Below are positions 59,125 through 64,000 of a stretch of DNA of 64,000 nucleotides, piece by piece (the first letter of the stretch is position 1; every line of letters begins with the position of its first letter). Source of the DNA: Aggregicoccus sp. 17bor-14. Its GTDB lineage: Bacteria > Myxococcota > Myxococcia > Myxococcales > Myxococcaceae. A model generated the notes under the pieces. It did not search any database. It worked only from the letters and a program-made list of their open reading frames with translations, and was not told where the DNA came from. Position numbers and translations under genes: made by a program. The DNA lies in the NCBI RefSeq assembly GCF_009659535.1, contig NZ_VJZZ01000021.1, positions 1 through 64,000 on the forward strand. Direction: 5' to 3'.

Positions 59125-59891
59125 GGGTGGGCCGCGCTCCCGAAGCCGTGGCGCAGGAAGACGGCGCGCGCCGCGGGGCTCTGCAGGAAGCGCACGAAGG
59201 CCTCGCCGCCCGCCGGCGCGTGGCCTCCCGTGAGCGCGGCCGCGGGGTAGACGATGCGCGGAGACTCGGAGGTGGGCACCTCGAAGGCCACCCGCACGCG
59301 CTTCGAGTGCGCCGCGTCCGTGGCGTACACCACGGCGGCCGCCACCCGCCCGGTCTCCACCGCCGCGAGCGCCGCGCGCACGTCCACCGTGGGCACCACG
59401 CGCGCCGCGAGCTGCGCCCACAGCCCGCGCCCCTGCAGCCAGTTGCGCGCGTACACGCCCGCGGGCACGGCCTGCGGATCCGCGAGCGCGAGCCGCGGCA
59501 GCTTCAGCAGCCCCGCCGCATCGCGCGGTGCCTCCTGCGCGCCCGAGGGCACCACCACCACCAGCCGGTTGCTCAGCAGCGGCACGCGCGTGCGCGTCAC
59601 CAGCCGGCCACTGGACGCCGCGCGCTCCAGCTGCGCCTCGTCCGCCGAGAGGAAGGCGTCCGCCGGCGCGCCCGCGGCCACCTGGCGCGCGAGGTCGCTC
59701 GAGGCGCCGAAGGCGAAGCGCACCGTGCGCCCCGTCTCGTGCTCGAAGGCGCGCCCCAGCTCCTGCAGTGCGTCCGCAGTGCTCGCCGCGGCGAACACCA
59801 GCACCGGCGACTGCTCCGCGTCCTCCGAGGCCGGCCGCGCCCCGAAGGCGGCGAGCAGCGGCAGCAGCGGGAGCAGCAGGAGCGGGCGCAT
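59121..59891 (-). CDS. modA: Molybdate-binding periplasmic protein
   Basis: 256 aa. Sec signal (1-20), then VLVFAAASTADALQELGRAF, FAFGASSDLARQVAAGAPAD and LVVVVPSG, with oxyanion-contact Ser and Ala in AASTADAL, VVYATDA near 190, and a helical end. It collects molybdate (or tungstate) for ModBC. modA is the first gene of the operon. Two SPFH genes lie divergent 160 bases away. No ModE site could be identified upstream. Confidence 0.93.
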   Translation of the reverse strand: MRPLLLLPLLPLLAAFGARPASEDAEQSPVLVFAAASTADALQELGRAFEHETGRTVRFAFGASSDLARQVAAGAPADAFLSADEAQLERAASSGRLVTRTRVPLLSNRLVVVVPSGAQEAPRDAAGLLKLPRLALADPQAVPAGVYARNWLQGRGLWAQLAARVVPTVDVRAALAAVETGRVAAAVVYATDAAHSKRVRVAFEVPTSESPRIVYPAAALTGGHAPAGGEAFVRFLQSPAARAVFLRHGFGSAAHP

Positions 59892-60048
59892 GGCGGCGCC
59901 AGTGTGCCCTTCCCGCTCCGCGCTGTCGCGCGTGGCAAGCGCCGCCGCGAGGGCGCGCTCAGCTCGCGCAAGCGCCCGCCGCGGCTCGACTTTCCGGAGG
60001 TGGGCTGGGCACCCACCCCCCGGACGGGCTATTCATGGGTGAACACCC

Positions 60049-60714
60049 GTGCCCACCCGCTCCCCGACCTCTGACGCCGCTGGCCCCCACACCGCCGTGG
60101 GCCAGTGGGTGGACCGCCTCCTCCAGGGCTTCGAGAACCGGCGCTCCGCGCTGCCCGCCCTGCTGGACGAGGAGGGCGTGCGCCGCTTCTACCTCCAGCA
60201 CCTGGAGGCGGAGCTGCCGGCGCTGCGCGAGGCGGCGCGCCAGAGCGGCGAGGCGCTGGCGCCCGCGGCCGCGCAGCGCTTCGTGGACGAGGCCGAGGGG
60301 CTGGTGCGCGGCGTGGTGCTGCCCGCCTACGTGCGGCTCGCGGCGCGCTACACGGCGCGCGAGCGCAACGACTTCTACCGCGCCCCGGAGCGCTTCCACG
60401 CGCTCGAGCGGGTGGGGCTCGCGCTCGCCGGGATGCTCGCGGGCCTCTTCGTCGTCTGGGCGCCCTTCATCCCGCTCTGGAGCAAGGAGTGGGTGGCGCT
60501 CTTCGTGGTGGGCGGGCTGCTCTACCCGGAGCTGCGCCGCTGGGCAGCCACGCGCACCTACGAGCGCGAGGTGAACGCGCTGGTGCATGCCGCCGACCGC
60601 GAGGCCAGCCGGCTCGCGCTCGGGCACCTGCTCACGGCGCCCGAGCTGAGCGCAGCGCCCGAAGAGCTGCCTCTTCCGTCGATGTCCCCGCGTCACCCGA
60701 ACAGGAGCACCTAA
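60049..60714 (+). CDS. Hypothetical membrane protein preceding SPFH genes
   Basis: 221 aa from GTG 60049. Long charged helices (residues 15-110) with two membrane segments at about 120-165 (VGLALAGMLAGLFVVWAPF and WVALFVVGGLLYPEL), then a helical C-terminus with a short disordered tail. No family is recognised. The next gene begins six bases after its stop, so it is the first gene of the SPFH operon. The ribosome site is weak and GGGTG-AA-CACCC hairpins over the start codon. Confidence 0.65.
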   Translation: MPTRSPTSDAAGPHTAVGQWVDRLLQGFENRRSALPALLDEEGVRRFYLQHLEAELPALREAARQSGEALAPAAAQRFVDEAEGLVRGVVLPAYVRLAARYTARERNDFYRAPERFHALERVGLALAGMLAGLFVVWAPFIPLWSKEWVALFVVGGLLYPELRRWAATRTYEREVNALVHAADREASRLALGHLLTAPELSAAPEELPLPSMSPRHPNRST

Positions 60715-60719
60715 GCGCC

Positions 60720-61880
60720 ATGGTCCAGGTTCCCGGTCGTCGCCTCGCACTCGCCCAGCTGAGGCAGGGTGCACGGCGCCTGCTCGTCGTCTCGCTCGGC
60801 ACGCTGGTGGGGCTCGCCGTGCTCTACGGCTCCTGCACCGCGCGCGTGCAGCCCAGCGAGCTGGGAGTGATGCAGCGCCGCTACGCCTCGAGCGCGAACA
60901 TCGAGGACCGGGTGTACGGCCCGGGCCTCTACTTCGTGGGCCCCGGCATGGCGCTGCACCGCTTCCCGCGCACCGTGCACATCCTCGAGGCGAGCAACGA
61001 CCGCCTCGAGAGCCGCGCCAAGGCGGGCGGCAGCGACCGGCTGCGCAAGGTGGACGACTACTTCCTGCGCCGCACCGAGCTGCTCGGCGACGACACCCAC
61101 CGCACGGTGGATGCGCTCACGGTGCAGACCTCGGACGGCTACGCGGTGAGCGCGGACGTGACGCTGCTCTACAGCATCCAGAACCCGGTGCAGGTGGCGC
61201 GCGAGTTCGGGCTGGGGCAGGGCTACGTGGACAGCTTCGTCGTGAACACCTTCCGCAACGGCGTGCTCAGCACGCTGGGCAAGCTCAACGCGGAGAGCTT
61301 CTTCCACGAGGAGGACCGCATCCGCACGCTGGGCGAGGCGGAGCAGCTGCTGCGCGAGCGCTTCGCCGCGCGCGGCTTCCACGTGGAGCGCCTGCTCTTG
61401 GGCGGCTACAGCTACGCGCCCAACTACGAGAAGAGCCTGCACGACAAGAAGGTGGCCGTGCAGCTCACGGTGAAGAACCGCAAGGAGGGCCTGGTCAACG
61501 AGGAGCGCGCGAAGCTGCAGCAGCTCTCCTCCAAGGGCAGCGCGGACATCACCATCGCGGAGAGCCAGGTGTCCGCGGAGATCTCCAAGGTGCTGAGCGA
61601 GGCGGAGCTGAACGCGGCCGAGACGCGCGCGAAGGCGGACCGCGAGTTCGGCCTCGCGCAGGCGGAGGCCAAGCGGCTCAAGGTGGATGCGCTGAACGCC
61701 GCGGGTGGCCGCTACGTGGTGGCGCTGGAGACCGCGAAGATGTTCGACGCCGTGAGCCAGGGCGTGATGACGCCCGAGCAGTACATCACCTTCGTGCGCC
61801 AGAGCTGGCAGCTGGTGGGGCTCTCGCCCGGGGCGCCCATGTCCGTGCAGCCCGCCGCCGTGACGGGAGGTGCCAAGTGA
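60720..61880 (+). CDS. SPFH/band 7 domain protein 1 (prohibitin-like)
   Basis: 386 aa. One N-terminal membrane helix (LLVVSLGTLVGLAVLYGSC), then the SPFH core: SELGVMQRRYASSANIEDR, VYGPGLYFVGPGMALHRFPR, TSDGYAVSADVTLLYSIQNP, and a long Ala/Glu/Lys coiled coil from about 240 to 330 (EAELNAAETRAKADREFG). Such proteins assemble into membrane-bound rings or microdomains. AGGAG precedes the ATG. Its stop overlaps the next SPFH gene (GTGA). Confidence 0.88.
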   Translation: MVQVPGRRLALAQLRQGARRLLVVSLGTLVGLAVLYGSCTARVQPSELGVMQRRYASSANIEDRVYGPGLYFVGPGMALHRFPRTVHILEASNDRLESRAKAGGSDRLRKVDDYFLRRTELLGDDTHRTVDALTVQTSDGYAVSADVTLLYSIQNPVQVAREFGLGQGYVDSFVVNTFRNGVLSTLGKLNAESFFHEEDRIRTLGEAEQLLRERFAARGFHVERLLLGGYSYAPNYEKSLHDKKVAVQLTVKNRKEGLVNEERAKLQQLSSKGSADITIAESQVSAEISKVLSEAELNAAETRAKADREFGLAQAEAKRLKVDALNAAGGRYVVALETAKMFDAVSQGVMTPEQYITFVRQSWQLVGLSPGAPMSVQPAAVTGGAK

Positions 61881-62911
61881 AGCGCGTACTCGTGAGCTGC
61901 GTGCTCGCGCTGGCCCTGTGCGGCTGTGAGTCCACCAGCAGCACCGAGGTGGGCGTGCGCACGAACATGCTCGGACTGATGGAGAAGCGCGGCGAGCAGC
62001 AGATCTACCCCGCGGGCGGCACGTACCTGGTGATGCCGCTGCTCAACAGCTGGGACGTGCTGCCCTTGAGCCAGCAGAACCTCCTGATGAACGCGAACAC
62101 GGACGAGGGCGACCGCCCCGTGCCGGACGACATCACCTTCAAGACGAAGGACGGCAACAACGTCCACATCGACGTGAACGTGATGTGGCGCGTGAACCCG
62201 CAGAAGGCCGGAGAGGTGGTGACGCGGGTGGGGCGCTCGGCGGAGGAGATCAAGGAGCGCGTGGTGCGCCCCATGGCCCGCAGCGCCATCCGGGACGCCT
62301 TCAACACCATCACCAGCGAGGAGTACTACCAGGTGGCGATGAAGAACCAGGTGGCGCAGAAGGCGCGCGACCTGCTCGCCAAGGAGCTGGAGGGTTACGG
62401 CCTGGTGGTGGACAGCCTGCAGGTGCAGCAGCACCGCTTCGACCCGGAGTACCAGGAGGCGATCAACGCCCAGAAGCAGGCGGAAGCGGACGTGCAGACG
62501 CTGCTCGAGCAGCAGAAGAACATCGTGGTGCAGAAGGCGAGCGAGCTGGAGGCGAAGCGCGCCGAGTGGAACCGGCGGCTGGAGGAGGCGCGCGGGCGCG
62601 CAGGCTCCATCCGCAACGAGGCGGACGGCTACTTCCAGACGCAGAGCAACGCGGCGAAGGCGCTGCTCGCGCGCGCTCGCGCGGAGTCGGATGCGACGCG
62701 CAAGGAGGCGGAGGCGCTCAATCGCCTCGGCGGCGACGCGTACGTGAAGATGCAGCTCGCGAAGCAGTTCGCGGGCAAGCGCATCCTGCTGGTGCCGGCG
62801 ACGAACGTGTCCACGGTGAACGTGAACGACCTGGTGGGCTCGATGCTGGGTCAGCAGCAGTCGAAGGCCGCCCCCTCCGTCGCCCCCTCGGCCAACGCCG
62901 ACGGCGAGTAA
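61877..62911 (+). CDS. SPFH/band 7 domain protein 2, lipoprotein form
   Basis: 344 aa. Instead of a transmembrane anchor it has a lipoprotein signal (lipobox LCGC, C17). The SPFH core follows: EVGVRTNMLGLMEKRGEQQI, GGTYLVMPLLNSWDVLPLS, TKDGNNVHIDVNVMWRVNPQ and a coiled-coil arm (EALARAESDATRKEAEALN region). The two genes likely build one hetero-oligomer, as HflK/HflC do, but with one lipid-anchored partner. No HflB/FtsH is nearby. A full REP hairpin follows. Confidence 0.88.
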   Translation: MKRVLVSCVLALALCGCESTSSTEVGVRTNMLGLMEKRGEQQIYPAGGTYLVMPLLNSWDVLPLSQQNLLMNANTDEGDRPVPDDITFKTKDGNNVHIDVNVMWRVNPQKAGEVVTRVGRSAEEIKERVVRPMARSAIRDAFNTITSEEYYQVAMKNQVAQKARDLLAKELEGYGLVVDSLQVQQHRFDPEYQEAINAQKQAEADVQTLLEQQKNIVVQKASELEAKRAEWNRRLEEARGRAGSIRNEADGYFQTQSNAAKALLARARAESDATRKEAEALNRLGGDAYVKMQLAKQFAGKRILLVPATNVSTVNVNDLVGSMLGQQQSKAAPSVAPSANADGE

Positions 62912-62931
62912 CGAGCGAAGCCGCGTGAAGG

Positions 62932-62968
62932 TCCCCTCTCCCTCTGGGAGAGGGAAGGGGTGAGGGAG
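62932..62968. repeat. REP-like repeat, full hairpin
   Basis: TCCCCTCTCCCTCTGGGAGA then GGGAAGGGGTGAGGGA, with CCCTCTCCCT-CT-GGGAGAGGG arms. It lies between the SPFH operon and the convergent hypothetical gene and probably ends both transcripts. Confidence 0.85.
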
Positions 62969-62981
62969 GGGCGCGCCGCCG

Positions 62982-63593
62982 CTACCTCTCCGGGAGCGGC
63001 GCGAGCCACGGCGCGAAGCGCAGCCGCGCCGTCGCGCGCTCGTGGGCCCGCGGAAGGAACAGGTCCGCGCCGCCCTGGAAGGGCGAGAACGCGCGGCCGC
63101 TGTGCAGCTCCACCCACATCACGCTGCCCACGTCCCCGGTGGCGCACGCGCGCAAGAGCGCATCCCACGCACCGGCGACCCAGAGCACGCGCGCGCCATA
63201 GAGCCACACCTGCGCGTCCTCGAAGGACTCCTCCAGCGCGGGCGAGCCCGTGAGCCGGGTGAGCCGCCGCAGCCCGTAGCCCGCGAGCGGATTGCCGCTC
63301 TCGCCGAGCACCTCGTCCAGCGCTTCGAGTGACGCAGGCGCGAGCGTGAGCGCATCCGTGGTGCGCAGGGTGACGAGCGCGCACGCGGCGCCCGGCCCCA
63401 GCACGTGGTCCGCGAGGGCGTGGTAGCGCGAGCGCACCTCCTCCAGGTCGGCCCAGTGGCGCACGTTGAACAGCGTGTACGCGCGCAGCCAGGTCTGCTC
63501 CGCCGCGCGCCGCAGCACGTGGGGCACGGGCGGGACGCCGGGATACCAGCGCTCCCAGCGGGCGAGGAAGTCCTCCAGCTCCGGAGCGCTCAT
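62982..63593 (-). CDS. Hypothetical protein, DUF3885-like
   Basis: 203 aa, no signal or membrane segment. WERWYPGVPPVPHVLRRAAE and WLRAYTLFNVRHWADLEEVR near the start, then DAQVWLYGARVLWVAGAWDAL and HSGRAFSPFQGGADLFLPRA at the end; the latter pattern resembles DUF3885 or immunity-like proteins, but loosely. Its start overlaps the stop of the upstream acetyltransferase (ATGA), so they are co-translated. Confidence 0.6.
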   Translation of the reverse strand: MSAPELEDFLARWERWYPGVPPVPHVLRRAAEQTWLRAYTLFNVRHWADLEEVRSRYHALADHVLGPGAACALVTLRTTDALTLAPASLEALDEVLGESGNPLAGYGLRRLTRLTGSPALEESFEDAQVWLYGARVLWVAGAWDALLRACATGDVGSVMWVELHSGRAFSPFQGGADLFLPRAHERATARLRFAPWLAPLPER

Positions 63594-64000
63594 CCCGCCC
63601 GCAGCGGCTTCTGCAGCACGAGGAAGGTGGGCTCGTCGTAGCCCGCGTGCGTGCCGTGCGCGTGGAACACGTAGCCGCGCCGCGCGTAGTACCGCTGCTG
63701 CTCCGTCAGCGCGAGCCGCACGCTGAGCCGCACCGCGCCCAGTCCCTCGGCGCCCGCCTCCACCGCATCCATCAGTGCAGCACCAACGCCCGCGCCGCGG
63801 AACGCCGGCAGCACCGCGAGCCGGTCCAGGTACACGTGGTCCTCCTTCGGGTGGAAGAACACGCAGCCCACGGGCGCTCCCTGAACGTCGGCAATCAGCG
63901 CCCCGCCGCCCGCCAGCTCGCGCAGCACGGCCTCGGCCGTCTTGCCGTGCGCGCTGGAGGGCGGGTCCAGCCTCCCCCGGAACTCCTCGAAGGCCTCGCG
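63590..64000 (-). CDS. GNAT acetyltransferase, 5' end beyond window
   Basis: At least 136 codons; the frame stays open to the window edge and reads REAFEEFRGRLDPPSSAHGK at the start, so the true N-terminus lies beyond 64000. Core GNAT motifs follow: VGCVFFHPKEDHVYLDRLAV, LPAFRGAGVGAALMDAVEAG (acetyl-CoA-binding RGxGVG) and YYARRGYVFHAHG. The substrate is unknown. It overlaps the following gene by four bases and shares its operon. Confidence 0.85.
   Translation of the reverse strand, partial: REAFEEFRGRLDPPSSAHGKTAEAVLRELAGGGALIADVQGAPVGCVFFHPKEDHVYLDRLAVLPAFRGAGVGAALMDAVEAGAEGLGAVRLSVRLALTEQQRYYARRGYVFHAHGTHAGYDEPTFLVLQKPLRAG

Noticed and set aside
57365-59891. ABC transporter as the missing cobalamin importer of the riboswitch operon
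   Set aside because: It is on the other strand, away from the riboswitch, and its binding protein and ATPase match ModA and ModC, not BtuF/BtuD.

Overview
This window is chromosomal DNA from a very GC-rich, delta-proteobacterial (Myxococcota) genome, most likely the Myxococcaceae/Cystobacterineae. The supporting signs are the strong third-position GC bias, many lipoprotein signal peptides, a MYXO-CTERM-like surface-sorting tail (17439-17900), a DUF6184-like lipoprotein, a possible myxobacterial paralogue family member (45796-46371), and many one-component and two-component regulators. I see no plasmid, phage, CRISPR or rRNA features. Genes are short operons on both strands. Start/stop overlaps of the ATGA/GTGA/TTGA type are common, and REP-like hairpins (GGGAGAGGGTCGGGGTGAGGGA type) sit between many units.

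Layout. 1-9.3 kb: a two-domain VOC protein, a msrA remnant cut short by a zincin gene, a MauG-type di-heme lipoprotein, a GNAT/CelD protein, a disulfide oxidoreductase-like flavoprotein, RecX and a membrane coiled-coil protein. 9.3-13.5 kb: lipoproteins, a 37-residue membrane peptide, tRNA-Gln(TTG), an archaemetzincin homologue that has lost catalytic residues, a beta-propeller lipoprotein and an ankyrin protein. 13.5-24 kb is largely envelope redox: a DUF1206 protein, YceI, a monoheme cytochrome-porin fusion, a monoheme MYXO-CTERM protein, a membrane-bound Hdr/Glp-type FeS oxidoreductase, and a ScsB/DsbD-like reductase with its peroxiredoxin-like partner. 24-29.9 kb: a SUKH protein with an internally deleted VOC gene, LuxR-type regulators, two overlapping trypsin-like PDZ proteases and a small lower-GC hypothetical gene. 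30-36.6 kb: an S41 protease, a receiver, a DUF2807 adhesin-like protein, a pseudo-receiver, a methyltransferase, a three-PAS hybrid kinase and a Sel1-repeat lipoprotein. 36.6-47 kb: an AT-rich 15-bp palindrome, an esterase, a SUFU-domain protein, a GT39 mannosyltransferase-like protein, a peptidoglycan-type GNAT, a sugar porter, BioA and another pseudo-receiver. 47-54.5 kb: a 5'-3' exonuclease, a truncated globin, TetR with an alpha/beta hydrolase, a DUF4184 protein, a receiver with a GAF/PAS kinase, and an M24 lipoprotein. 54.5-64 kb: a cobalamin riboswitch heading three coupled lipoprotein genes, modABC, two SPFH/prohibitin genes and a GNAT gene cut by the window edge.

The most striking items are four. 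(1) The B12-riboswitch operon (54570-57303) encodes three lipoproteins: a propeller-like protein, a 'cell surface' protein and a Rieske protein. It has no transporter or biosynthesis gene, and a REP element is translated inside the Rieske N-terminus. (2) The cytochrome-porin gene cluster at 15658-17900 looks like an outer-membrane electron route. (3) The archaemetzincin homologue reads HQxxH and lacks the third histidine. (4) A dispersed two-module repeat family occurs at about 1.3, 13.7, 28.75 and (one module only) 37.05 kb. All functional names rest on motif reading and family knowledge; no database search was run.
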